The position numbers and the translations under genes are program-made. A model generated the notes under the pieces. The model had not been told where the DNA came from. It made no database searches and saw nothing but the letters and a program-made list of their open reading frames with translations. Shown here piece after piece: positions 7,370-13,938 of a stretch of 14,586 nt of DNA (positions are counted from its first letter, which is position 1; each line of letters opens with the position of its first letter). This stretch comes from CAG-552 sp964516925. GTDB taxonomy: Bacteria > Bacillota > Clostridia > Christensenellales > Pumilibacteraceae. The DNA lies in the NCBI GenBank assembly GCA_964516925.1, contig CAZEXL010000026.1:1-14586 (forward strand), in the 5' to 3' direction.

Positions 7370-8285
7370 TCTCGTTCTCCTTTTGTGTGTTTTTTAGATT
7401 GAAAAGCGTTTTTTTGAAGTGCATTTCGAGCGTGTACGGCAGCTCGGAAATGAATTTTAGGTTATAGTTTTTTAATACGCCCAGAAGCCGAGCCGTATCG
7501 GTCGATTTAATTCGTACGGTTACTTGCGAATAATCCGGTTGCAATCGTATCTTTTCGTAATTTTCTTGTAAAAATCTTAGATAATCGGAATGATTATGAA
7601 ATTCTATTTTAAAATCTTTGGTTTTCGGATTTTTTATGTCGTTCATATTGCAAACGTCTACTATTCTGCCGTCGCTTATAAGCGCGACTTTGTCGCAAGT
7701 TTTTTCAAGCTCGTCAAAACTATGACTGCTCATAAAAATCGTTTTGCCCTTAGCGTGTTCTTCCTTTATGATGTCAAGGAACGTAGCGCGCATAAGCGGA
7801 TCGAGCCCTGTTGTCGGCTCGTCCAGAATAATCGTAGGAGCGTTCGCCATCAACGCGGCAACCAATGCTGTTTTTTGCTTCATGCCTTTGCTCATTCGTT
7901 TAAGGTTGGCGCGCGGATCTAGTTGAAGTCGTTCGATAAGCTCGTTTGCGTACGACATGTTTTTTAATCCTAAAAATTCCGCCTGGCAAAAAAGAAATTC
8001 CGTGCCGCTTTTTAGGTCGGGAAAGGCGATTTCGCCCGGAACGTAACCGACGTTTTTTACTATTTCGCTCGAATGTTCCCAAGCCGAAAGTCCGTTTACC
8101 AAAACTTTGCCGCCAGAAGGTTTTATAAAGCCCATTATGTGCCTTATAGTAGTAGTCTTTCCGCTTCCGTTAGTGCCTACGTATCCTATCATTTCGCCTT
8201 GTTTTACCGTAAGGTCAAGGTCGAATACACCGCGATTAAAGCCGTAATCCTTGGTCAGCTTTTGTATTTCGATAACGTTCGTCAT
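7362..8285 (-). CDS. ABC transporter ATP-binding protein (second ATPase)
   Basis: 307 residues from ATG 8285, whose ATGA overlaps the stop of the upstream ATPase gene; GGAGGTG lies just before it. Cytoplasmic nucleotide-binding subunit with Walker A GTNGSGKT (37-44), ABC signature MSKGM (131-135, a variant of LSGGQ), Walker B TIILDE (151-156), D-loop TGLDP and switch His188 (SSHSF). The usual Q-loop glutamine is replaced: the segment reads GYVPGEIAFP (80-89). The C-terminal ~90 residues form the extension common in drug and bacteriocin exporter ATPases of the BcrA/CcmA type. It is a paralog of the upstream gene (shared KDYGF-RGVFD start, GYVPGEIA, H-loop). Translational coupling with its partner and the permease supports a heterodimeric ATPase. 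Confidence 0.92.
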   Translation of the reverse strand: MTNVIEIQKLTKDYGFNRGVFDLDLTVKQGEMIGYVGTNGSGKTTTIRHIMGFIKPSGGKVLVNGLSAWEHSSEIVKNVGYVPGEIAFPDLKSGTEFLFCQAEFLGLKNMSYANELIERLQLDPRANLKRMSKGMKQKTALVAALMANAPTIILDEPTTGLDPLMRATFLDIIKEEHAKGKTIFMSSHSFDELEKTCDKVALISDGRIVDVCNMNDIKNPKTKDFKIEFHNHSDYLRFLQENYEKIRLQPDYSQVTVRIKSTDTARLLGVLKNYNLKFISELPYTLEMHFKKTLFNLKNTQKENENV

Positions 8286-9241
8286 AGCGCACCTCCGAAA
8301 TCCTTGTCTTCTTTGTAGAACTTCATAAAATAATCTTCGAGCGTTTCTTTTCGATTGCTGAAAGATTGTACGTTAAGTGACGACGAAAGCGCGATTAGCG
8401 CATTAAGGTCATCGTCCTCCACCGAAACGTAAACGCTGTTTCCGTCGTTTTGTAAAGTTTTAAACGAAGGCAGGTTGTCGCTTGAAAACAAAAACTTGTT
8501 TTTTGCTTTTTCCGATTCGAACGTTAACGTATAATATTTTCGCGTTGCATGCTTAAGATCGTTTGCTACGAATTCCGATACGATTTTTCCGTCCTTTATG
8601 ATTGCTATACGATCGCACGTCGAGTCTATTTCCGAAAAAATATGGCTGGAAAGAAGTATCGTTTTGCCACGTCGCTTTTCGTCGTGAACGAGCGATATAA
8701 AGTTTTCTTGCATAACGGGATCCAAGCCGCTAGTCGGTTCGTCCAATATAAGTACGTCCGGATCGGACATAAAGGCGGTTACTATCGCCAGTTTTCGCTT
8801 TACGCCCAGGCTCATGCGTTTCGTTTCGCCCGACAACGCCGCGGAAGAAAGCTCGAAGTAGTCGAGCATTTTTTTTAGTTGCTTGTCGTCGCGCTTTTTT
8901 TGCATGGATTGCATCATTTGTATGAATTCTTTTCCGGTAAGGCCGGACGGAAGCGCGATTTCGCCGGGGACGTATCCGACGCGACTTAGAATTTTATCGT
9001 AGTTTTCAAAGCTGTCGTTACCGAAAATTTTTACTCTTCCCTTGTCCGGTTTAGAAAAACCCATAAGGTGGCGAATGGTCGTGGACTTGCCCGCGCCGTT
9101 AGGGCCCAAAAATCCGAACACTTCGCCGTAGTCTACGTGAAGACTTACGTCAAACACGCCGCGGCCGAACCCGTAATCTTTGGTAAGACCTTCAACGTCT
9201 ATTATGCGCAGAGCCTCTTTTGGGAATTTTACGTCGATCAT
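8282..9241 (-). CDS. ABC transporter ATP-binding protein (first ATPase)
   Basis: 319 residues. I chose ATG 9241 rather than the in-frame ATG at 9271 because AAAGGAGG lies 6 nt before 9241, whereas 9271 has no such site. Motifs: Walker A GPNGAGKST (46-54), signature MSLGV (143-147), Walker B VLILDE (163-168), SGLDP D-loop, His200 (SSHIF). As in the next gene, the Q-loop region reads GYVPGEIALP without glutamine. The protein is the first gene of a four-gene operon (ATPase, ATPase, permease, TerB-like) divergent from a TetR regulator, and probably pairs with the 8285 ATPase to power the 7369 permease. Transport direction is likely export. All ATPase motifs are intact, so I expect activity. Confidence 0.92.
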   Translation of the reverse strand: MIDVKFPKEALRIIDVEGLTKDYGFGRGVFDVSLHVDYGEVFGFLGPNGAGKSTTIRHLMGFSKPDKGRVKIFGNDSFENYDKILSRVGYVPGEIALPSGLTGKEFIQMMQSMQKKRDDKQLKKMLDYFELSSAALSGETKRMSLGVKRKLAIVTAFMSDPDVLILDEPTSGLDPVMQENFISLVHDEKRRGKTILLSSHIFSEIDSTCDRIAIIKDGKIVSEFVANDLKHATRKYYTLTFESEKAKNKFLFSSDNLPSFKTLQNDGNSVYVSVEDDDLNALIALSSSLNVQSFSNRKETLEDYFMKFYKEDKDFGGAL

Positions 9242-9264
9242 TATTATCCTCCTTTTTAACAGTG

Positions 9265-9293
9265 TTGACATTTTAATCGTGTCGTAGTATAAT
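9265..9293 (+). promoter_or_regulatory. Consensus promoter of the TetR gene; overlaps the divergent ABC promoter
   Basis: TTGACA (9265-9270), 17 nt, TATAAT (9288-9293) on the plus strand is a perfect sigma-A promoter for the regulator at 9390. On the minus strand TATACT (9291-9286) is the best -10 for the ABC operon but lacks a good -35, so the two -10 elements overlap and would compete. Confidence 0.8.
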
Positions 9294-9314
9294 ACAAGAA
9301 AATAAAAAAAAGAA

Positions 9315-9337
9315 GCACAATGGTTTAGTCATTGTGC
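9315..9337. promoter_or_regulatory. Candidate TetR operator in the divergent spacer
   Basis: Perfect inverted repeat GCACAATG (9315-9322), 7 nt, CATTGTGC (9330-9337). It lies downstream of the TetR start site and beside the -35 position expected for the ABC operon, so binding could block both. On the minus strand it is followed by a T-rich run, so a leader hairpin or attenuator is an alternative. Confidence 0.55.
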
Positions 9338-9389
9338 AAATATTAACAACGTTTAGTAAATTGTAGAAAGTGAGGAGTATTAAATAAAG

Positions 9390-9956
9390 ATGAAGGTAAG
9401 AAACTTAAATAATTCGTCTAAAAAGACAAGGCGGCTAATAAAAAAAGTTTTTGCCGAAATGCTATCCGAAAAAAAAGAGCTTTGCAATATGTCGGTTAGC
9501 GAGTTATGTCAGCGCGCCGAAATTAGTCGCGGGACGTTTTATTCGCATTACGATGATATTTACGGCGTGGCGGAAGACTATGAAAATGAGCTTATCGATG
9601 CGTTTTTCGACAATGCGCGACTTATAAATTCGCAAAACATAATGCAGTTTATAGATTCAGTGTTCGAGTACATACGCAAAAATGACGAAAATTATCATTT
9701 GATTTGCAAGTCCAACGAGTTTTTGTTTGCCGCTAAAAAGTTAACGGCGATTGCGTCGGGCAAATTACTTGAACTGTGCCTTAGCGACAAACGCATTAGA
9801 AATCGTGATTTTTTGGAGCTTGAAATCGAGACCTTTTTGGAAGGGTTGTTTTGCGAGTACGTAAGACGTTGCAGGGGGTATTCTACCAAAACGTTAGAAG
9901 ATTTGTACGACTACACTAAGTTTTGGGTGGCGAATTTTATTGCGGTGCGTTCGTAA
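9390..9956 (+). CDS. TetR/AcrR-family transcriptional regulator
   Basis: 188 residues from ATG 9390; GAGGAG is 12 nt upstream, rather far, but no other start fits. The N-terminal TetR DNA-binding domain spans ~12-58, with helix-turn-helix MSVSELCQRAEISRGTFYSH (34-53), the RGTFYxH recognition helix being characteristic. The C-terminal helical ligand/dimer domain (~60-188) resembles the group often found next to exporters, with an acidic first helix (DDIYGVAEDYENEL). Divergent from the ABC operon, with a consensus promoter of its own and a 23-bp inverted repeat between. Likely represses itself and the exporter until an inducer binds; ligand unknown. A hairpin repeat begins at the base after its stop codon. 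Confidence 0.92.
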   Translation: MKVRNLNNSSKKTRRLIKKVFAEMLSEKKELCNMSVSELCQRAEISRGTFYSHYDDIYGVAEDYENELIDAFFDNARLINSQNIMQFIDSVFEYIRKNDENYHLICKSNEFLFAAKKLTAIASGKLLELCLSDKRIRNRDFLELEIETFLEGLFCEYVRRCRGYSTKTLEDLYDYTKFWVANFIAVRS

Positions 9957-10331
9957 CCTACTTTTCTTTAGGGAAAGAAAAGTAGGCAAAAGAAACTTGA
10001 GCAGAATACTAAATTGCAAAAGTACGGCAAAAAACCGTAATTTTCTTTAAAAAAGAAAGGTAAGCGAAAGAAACCTAAACCTTATGTCATTCTGAGCCGC
10101 TTTTTTCTGTCATTCTGAGTCGCGGCGAAGAATCTCGCGGAAGCGAAACGATTGATAGTACTGCAGTAACAGCAGAAAACGTTCCAAACCTATGTCACCA
10201 ACGAGGAGCGTTAGCGACGCGACAATTTCTCCGTTAAAAGTCTAAATCTCGGTAACAGTAGAGGCATTACCGCTCAAACTTAATTCCCTTAAGCTTCTTT
10301 TGTTTACTTTTCTATCGGGAAGAAAAGTAAG
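9957..10331. repeat. Repeat island 1 (no genes), bounded by inverted hairpin copies
   Basis: This 375-bp stretch has no gene. Order: hairpin H in plus orientation (9957-9986, 13-bp arms CCTACTTTTCTTT / AAAGAAAAGTAGG) followed by CAAAAGAAACTT; a decayed H (10039-10080); a half S module (10086-10108); an S module (10109-10145, ATTCT/AGAAT stem); a segment 10146-10190 shared with 11678-11722; a T module (10194-10233, GAGGAGCGTTAGCGACGCG); then H in minus orientation (10304-10330, TTACTTTTCT / AGAAAAGTAA, tail in reverse). The ends are therefore imperfect terminal inverted repeats of ~40 bp. It fills the space between the stop of TetR and the stop of the EamA gene exactly. Probably a MITE/REP-like composite; no target-site duplication is evident. 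Confidence 0.7.
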
Positions 10332-11195
10332 TTATGCAAAAACAGCCATAACCACCGTGCCGACGACGAGTAAAGACAGTCCTACCCATGCTTTTAGCGA
10401 CGGTTTTTCTTTTAGAAAGACGACCGAAAAAACGACGGTTAGCAAAATACTCAGCTTGTCGATGGGGACAACAACGCTTACTTGACCGTTTTGTATTGCG
10501 AAGTAGTAGCACAGCCAGCTCGCGCCGGTAGCGACGCCGGACAGCACGAGGAAAATCAAATCTTTTTTTGTAACGTCCTTGATTAGCGGCGTTTCTTTTT
10601 TGGCAAAAACTATTATCCAGGCAAAAACGAGCACGACGCAGGTGCGGATCGCTGTTGCGGCATTTGAATCCACGTTTTCTATTCCGATTTTGGCAAGAAG
10701 CGACGTTGCGGCTGCAAACGCTGCCGACAGCAAGGCGAACAAAAACCAAGAATTGCTTTTGCTTTCGCCACTTTTTATGTCGGTCATTAAAAACGTTCCT
10801 GCGCCTATAAAACCAAGACAGATAAGTTTGAGCCACCAAAGCGAGCGCTCGGCAGGAAAAATAATTATGGCAAGCAAGACCGACAAAACAACGCTCGATT
10901 TATCCACTGCCGCAACTTTTGAAACTTCGCCTTTCGAGAGTGCCTTGAAGTAGCACAGCCAGCTTGCCCCGGTAGCGATGCCGGATAAAATTAAAAACAG
11001 CCACGACTTGAGGCTTATATCCCCTAGCGTAGCGTATGCGCCCGTAACAAAAACGATAAGCCACGAAAATAGAAGAACGACTGACGTTCGAATCGCAGTT
11101 GCTATGTTTGAACTAATGTTTTTTATTCCGCATTTTGATAGTATTGTCGTTGCGGCTGCGAACACCGCCGACAATACTGCTGACCATAACCACAT
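10332..11195 (-). CDS. EamA/DMT-family membrane transporter
   Basis: 287 residues from ATG 11195 with AAGGAG at 7-nt spacing. Integral membrane protein with about ten segments arranged as two EamA repeats: ~1-138 and ~150-287. The halves are strikingly alike (AAATTILSKCGIKN-SSN-ATAIRTSVVLLF against AAATSLLAKIGIEN-DSN-ATAIRTCVVLVF; SGIATGASWLCYFKAL against SGVATGASWLCYYFAI), as expected for the inverted-repeat fold of drug/metabolite transporters. The family exports amino acids, metabolites or drugs; substrate cannot be told. Both flanks are repeat islands: the hairpin begins within the Shine-Dalgarno region at 11210 and another ends 1 nt past the stop. I see no promoter in the repeat DNA upstream, so transcription may start inside the repeats. 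Confidence 0.92.
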   Translation of the reverse strand: MWLWSAVLSAVFAAATTILSKCGIKNISSNIATAIRTSVVLLFSWLIVFVTGAYATLGDISLKSWLFLILSGIATGASWLCYFKALSKGEVSKVAAVDKSSVVLSVLLAIIIFPAERSLWWLKLICLGFIGAGTFLMTDIKSGESKSNSWFLFALLSAAFAAATSLLAKIGIENVDSNAATAIRTCVVLVFAWIIVFAKKETPLIKDVTKKDLIFLVLSGVATGASWLCYYFAIQNGQVSVVVPIDKLSILLTVVFSVVFLKEKPSLKAWVGLSLLVVGTVVMAVFA

Positions 11196-11250
11196 GATAA
11201 TGCTCCTTTCTTAACTTTCTTTGGGAAAGAAAGTTAAGCGAAAGAAACCG

Positions 11251-11385
11251 TACTTTTCTTTGGGAAAGAAAAGTAGGCAAAAGAAACTTAAACCGTACTT
11301 TTCTTTAGGAAAGAAAAGTAGGCAAAAGAAACTTAAACCGTACTTTTCTTTAGGAAAGAAAAGTAGGCAAAAGAAACTTAAACTT
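11251..11385. repeat. 45-bp tandem hairpin array, three units
   Basis: Units start at 11251, 11296 and 11341 with a period of exactly 45 bp. Each is hairpin TACTTTTCTTT-(A/G)GG-AAAGAAAAGTA followed by GGCAAAAGAAACTTAAACCG; only the first loop base differs (the last unit's tail ends AACTT). A diverged fourth copy precedes at 11210-11250. Being a multiple of three, the array gives a spurious basic open frame. Confidence 0.9.
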
Positions 11386-11513
11386 AGGGTACGTATTATA
11401 AAAACCTTACGTCACCAACGAGGAGCGTTAGCGACGCGGCAATCTCTCCGTGCAAATGCAAGCTGTCGGCATAATCAAGCGTAAAAACTTCGCTTTTTCT
11501 GTCATCCTGAGCC
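11323..11513 (+). repeat. 191-bp direct repeat, copy 1
   Basis: Base-for-base identical by eye to 14307-14497, offset 2984. Contains one hairpin H, the T module and the start of an S module. The two copies bracket the block with the 12551, 13147, 13839 and 13939 genes. Confidence 0.9.
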
Positions 11514-11682
11514 GTAAAGGCGAAGGATCTCGCGGAAGCGAAACCATATGTCATTGCGAAGGACGTAGTCCTGTGGCAATCTCTCCGTGTAACTGCACAC
11601 TCTCGGCATAATCAAGCGTATAAACTTCGCTTTTTCTGTCATCCTGAGCCGTAAAGGCGAAGGATCTCGCGGAAGCGAAACG
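11440..11682 (+). repeat. 137-bp offset direct duplication inside island 2
   Basis: Segment 11440-11545 recurs at 11577-11682 (offset 137) with a few changes, mainly in 11452-11463. Each unit is the end of a T module, a TCGGCATAATCAAGCGTA linker and an S module. Confidence 0.8.
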
Positions 11683-11716
11683 ATTGATAGTACTGCAGTA
11701 ACAGCAGAAAACAGTC

Positions 11717-12053
11717 AAACCTAATTCCTATAAAGTTCTTTGGGTTACCTTTCTTACAAGAAAGGAAACCGCTTCCGCGAGATTCTTCGCAAAAGCTCAG
11801 AATGACATTAAAAGGGTTTACTTACTTATAATCCACTCGTTTTGGCAATGCACTACCGCCCAAACCCAATTCCCATAAAGTTCTTTGGGTTACCTTTCTT
11901 ACAAGAAAGGACGCTTCCGCGAGATTCTTCGCAAAAGCTCAGAATGACATTAAAAGGGTTTACTTACTTATAATCCACTCGTTTTGGCAATGCACTACCG
12001 CCCAAACCCAATTCCCATAAAGTTCTTTGGGTTACCTTTCTTACAAGAAAGGT
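11717..12053 (-). repeat. 142-145-bp tandem repeat, two and a third units
   Basis: Units at 11717-11861 (145 bp), 11862-12003 (142 bp) and partial 12004-12053. The units are nearly identical; the first has a 3-bp insertion and a few substitutions. Each carries hairpin ACCTTTCTT-AC-AAGAAAGG(T), an S module in reverse orientation and a unique ~60-bp tail. Confidence 0.9.
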
Positions 12054-12056
12054 AAG

Positions 12057-12551
12057 TTATTTATTGTTTTGTTCGTTTTTCATTAGTTCGTATTTTTCTT
12101 TAAGAACCTTGTCGGTAGTTAAAAAAGGCATGCCCATAGAAATCGCTTCCTGTATAATCTGTCGGTCCTGCTTAAGCGTACAGCCGGGCGAAATATGTTC
12201 GGCATCGAGCACAGCCGGTTCGACGTCGAAATCTGAGCAATCGGGCATGTTAGACTCTTCGAGCGGCATATAAAAATCCATATACGAGAACGGCGTTCCG
12301 TCCGGGTGCTCGTATACGTCCGCCATTATGCTGCCCCAACAACGCATACTCGCCCTAAAACACGTTCCGTTAGAAAACACGGGCGCGCCGCACGGTGAGA
12401 ATTGATGTTCCTGTCCCGAGAACACGTAATTGTTTTTAGCGATGTCCTCTTTTATAAGGTCGACTATTTTATTCATTTGTTCGGTATTTGACTTTTCCGT
12501 GGGGTATTCGTTGTCGAAGTAAGTCCAGCCGACGAGTTTTAATTCTTCCAT
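12057..12551 (-). CDS. Conserved-looking hypothetical protein, unknown function
   Basis: 164 residues. I place the start at ATG 12551 (MEELKLVGW) because AAAGGAG lies 7 nt before it; the in-frame ATG at 12584 lacks a site and falls about where transcription should begin. No signal peptide or membrane segment, so probably cytoplasmic. The acidic sequence has a helix (EQMNKIVDLIKEDIAKNN), then a Gly/Cys/aromatic core with HQFSPCGAPVF, FRASMRCWGSIMADVYEH and FSYMDFYMPLEE, and a basic C-terminal helix. Five cysteines (PCGAP, TCF, RCW, DCS, GCT) might bind metal, though no zinc motif is clear. I do not recognise the family. It has its own promoter and terminator-like hairpin upstream, and ends against repeat island 2. 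Confidence 0.8.
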   Translation of the reverse strand: MEELKLVGWTYFDNEYPTEKSNTEQMNKIVDLIKEDIAKNNYVFSGQEHQFSPCGAPVFSNGTCFRASMRCWGSIMADVYEHPDGTPFSYMDFYMPLEESNMPDCSDFDVEPAVLDAEHISPGCTLKQDRQIIQEAISMGMPFLTTDKVLKEKYELMKNEQNNK

Positions 12552-12586
12552 TTTGCTGCTCCTTTTTGCGTATTTAACGTGCATTT

Positions 12587-12615
12587 ATTGTAGCATATTT
12601 TTTGTGCAAAATCAA
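12587..12615 (-). promoter_or_regulatory. Promoter of the 12551 gene
   Basis: Minus strand TTGATT (12615-12610), 17 nt, TACAAT (12592-12587): 4 of 6 and 5 of 6 matches with ideal spacing. The start near 12580 supports ATG 12551 as the real start. Confidence 0.65.
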
Positions 12616-12622
12616 AGAAAAA

Positions 12623-12647
12623 ACGCTTAAAGTTAACCTTTAAACGT
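12623..12647. terminator. Bidirectional terminator-like hairpin
   Basis: ACGCTTAAAG (12623-12632), 5-nt loop, CTTTAAACGT (12638-12647): 10-bp stem with one mismatch, with an A tract on the left and T tract on the right. On the minus strand it would end transcripts from the 13839 unit before the next promoter. Confidence 0.55.
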
Positions 12648-12721
12648 CTTTTTGGTCGAATATGTTTTTTATCGACTTTATTTGATACGTCTTGTCTTTT
12701 GTCGCAAGAGTGCGAAATAGA

Positions 12722-12754
12722 GTGAAAGCCGCAAAACAAGTTCACGGCTTTCAC
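12722..12754 (-). terminator. Hairpin after the leucine-rich-repeat gene
   Basis: GTGAAAGCCG (12722-12731) and CGGCTTTCAC (12745-12754) are perfect 10-bp arms with a 13-nt loop, 46 nt past the stop at 12800. The following minus-strand sequence is only weakly T-rich, so efficiency is doubtful. Confidence 0.45.
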
Positions 12755-12799
12755 GAGGCTTTATGTCGGTTTATGTTTCGAGCTTTTAATCGTACGTTA

Positions 12800-13147
12800 T
12801 TAGTTGTAGTAACGCGTTGCTTTAGTAAGAGCATAATTGTAGGAACCAATCGAAATTTTATTCCATTGCGCCAACGTACCCTTGTAGTGCACTGCTGTTA
12901 AGCTACTGCAACCGTAGAACGCATATTCTCCTATGCTTGTTACGCTAGAGGGGATTACAACGTCAGTTAAGCTACTACAGTTCTCGAACGCATATTCTCT
13001 TATGCTTGTTACACCGTCGGGAACTACGAACGTGGTTTGGTTATTCATTTTGATAACTTTCTTATAGTTGCCTTTTTGCATGTAGTACGCCTCATCGTAT
13101 AATTTGTCGGCGTCTTCGTATCCGCTTAAATTTTCAAGCAAGTCCAT
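12800..13147 (-). CDS. Truncated BspA-type leucine-rich-repeat protein, possible pseudogene
   Basis: 115 residues from the first in-frame ATG (13147). Residues ~1-35 (DLLENLSGYEDADKLYDEAYY) look like one end of a helical repeat of the 'Y.EA..LL..L.GY.DA' type. Then come two BspA/TpLRR units (VTSIREYAFENCSSLTDVVI, VTSIGEYAFYGCSSLTAVHY) and a KGTLAQWNKISIGS end common in such surface proteins. No ribosome binding site precedes ATG 13147. The recognisable frame continues upstream to about 13231 without a start codon (KSNNYNLAKDYIAQHKYTEA), ending where the upstream gene stops. It therefore appears to have lost its N-terminal half, including any signal or anchor. It may be translated as a fragment after the 13839 gene, or be a remnant. 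Confidence 0.55.
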   Translation of the reverse strand: MDLLENLSGYEDADKLYDEAYYMQKGNYKKVIKMNNQTTFVVPDGVTSIREYAFENCSSLTDVVIPSSVTSIGEYAFYGCSSLTAVHYKGTLAQWNKISIGSYNYALTKATRYYN

Positions 13148-13227
13148 TGCTTCGGTGTATTTGTGTTGTGCAATGTAGTCTTTTGCTAAGTTGTAGTTGT
13201 TCGATTTACACCTTGCCGATTGAATTT

Positions 13228-13839
13228 TTAAATTTCGGGCAGTTCTTCGGGATCGACGTACTGAACTTCGTTAGCCGAAGCGAGTTGACCGACTTTGAAT
13301 TTTTCGGTTCTCTTCTTTAGAACCAAGTCGTAAAGTTCGTCGTGGTTTGTGGTCAAAACAAAGGACATGCCGCCCGCAGCGGTTTTGAAGTTAATGCTTT
13401 TACATAATCCTTTATATAAATAATCGATTTTTTCAAAAGGAATCCTAGTCGCAATTACCCCGGCGGAAGCCGTTAAGAATTCGGATTCCAGCGAAAGATC
13501 GGCAACTCTAGTTGCATCAAAAAACATCGCAACAATTTGAAAAATAAAGATGGCGCAAGCATAAGGATAATCATATTTACTTATAATAGCGATAAAGCCG
13601 ATTAAAGCAAACGTTGCTGCAGCTGCTATAGCGCATAACGATACCTTGATGTTAGGCGTGAATATGGAAATTAACGCGACAACGGTGCAAATTAAGGTTA
13701 TTACAAAAAGCGGAGTAATGCCGCCATCGCCCGCTCCTCCGGCAATTGCCAAAACGGCAATACATCCGCCAAGGCAAATAAACAACAGAATGAATTCCGT
13801 TAAAAGACAATTCTTTCTTATACCTTTAAATTCTTTCAT
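13228..13839 (-). CDS. Membrane protein with C-terminal PH-like domain
   Basis: 203 residues from ATG 13839 with TTGGAGG 6 nt upstream. Four hydrophobic segments (~12-34, 42-60, 66-88, 92-110) place it in the cytoplasmic membrane. The cytoplasmic tail (~111-203) has the strand-rich pattern of a bacterial PH-like domain (LTASAGVIATRIPFEKIDYL, INFKTAAGGMSFVLTTNHDEL) and ends in an acidic DPEELPEI. Function unknown; such proteins may sense or scaffold at the membrane. It is transcribed from a perfect promoter that carries nested inverted repeats and diverges from an XRE regulator, so repression by that regulator is likely (inference). The truncated leucine-rich-repeat gene follows directly. Confidence 0.82.
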   Translation of the reverse strand: MKEFKGIRKNCLLTEFILLFICLGGCIAVLAIAGGAGDGGITPLFVITLICTVVALISIFTPNIKVSLCAIAAAATFALIGFIAIISKYDYPYACAIFIFQIVAMFFDATRVADLSLESEFLTASAGVIATRIPFEKIDYLYKGLCKSINFKTAAGGMSFVLTTNHDELYDLVLKKRTEKFKVGQLASANEVQYVDPEELPEI

Positions 13840-13875
13840 AAAAGACCTCCAAAAAAAGAATAAAATAATGTGTAT

Positions 13876-13912
13876 ATTATACTAGATAAAATGTCTAGTG
13901 TCAAGACATTTT
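13876..13912 (-). promoter_or_regulatory. Consensus promoter with two nested operator-like inverted repeats
   Basis: Minus strand TTGACA (13904-13899), 17 nt, TATAAT (13881-13876). Two perfect inverted repeats overlap it: ACTAGA-N7-TCTAGT (13881-13899) across the spacer and AAAATGTCT-N7-AGACATTTT (13888-13912) over the -35. Both have the same 7-nt centre spacing and share the TGTCTAGT half, as expected for cooperative repressor binding. Confidence 0.8.
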
Positions 13913-13938
13913 GTGTAGTAAAATGATAAAATTTTTTT

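Larger units (their letters stand above)
11210..12056. repeat. Repeat island 2 (no genes), bounded by inverted hairpin copies
   Basis: This 847-bp gene-free island starts with hairpin H in plus orientation (11210-11238, CTTAACTTTCTTT / AAAGAAAGTTAAG) and ends with H in minus orientation (12032-12055, TTACCTTTCTT / AAGAAAGGTAA), one base before the stop of the 12551-12057 gene. Between them lie a 45-bp tandem array (11251-11385), T modules (11411-11450 and variant 11550-11587), S modules (11501-11540, 11638-11677), inverted S modules (11770-11806, 11912-11948) and a 142-bp tandem array (11717-12053). Open frames through it are translated repeat units, not genes. Same architecture as island 1. 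Confidence 0.75.

Noticed and set aside
9957..9986. Hairpin H as a classical terminator for the TetR gene
   Set aside because: Stem is strong but followed by CAAAAGAAAC, with no T run on the transcript strand; termination of another kind is not excluded.
9957..10331. CRISPR array
   Set aside because: Repeats are irregular hairpins in both orientations without uniform unique spacers, and no cas gene is present.
10312..10839. 175-codon frame inside the EamA gene
   Set aside because: Out-of-frame shadow of a clear EamA protein; Arg/Cys-rich and without family features.
11221..11484. Basic open frame with a 15-residue repeat (YFSLGKKSRQKKLK)
   Set aside because: It is a translation of the 45-bp hairpin array, whose length is a multiple of three; no ribosome site, and it runs into T and S modules.
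12539..12754. 71-codon minus frame upstream of the 12551 gene
   Set aside because: Covers the promoter and two hairpins; composition is Lys/Phe-rich noise and no ribosome site.
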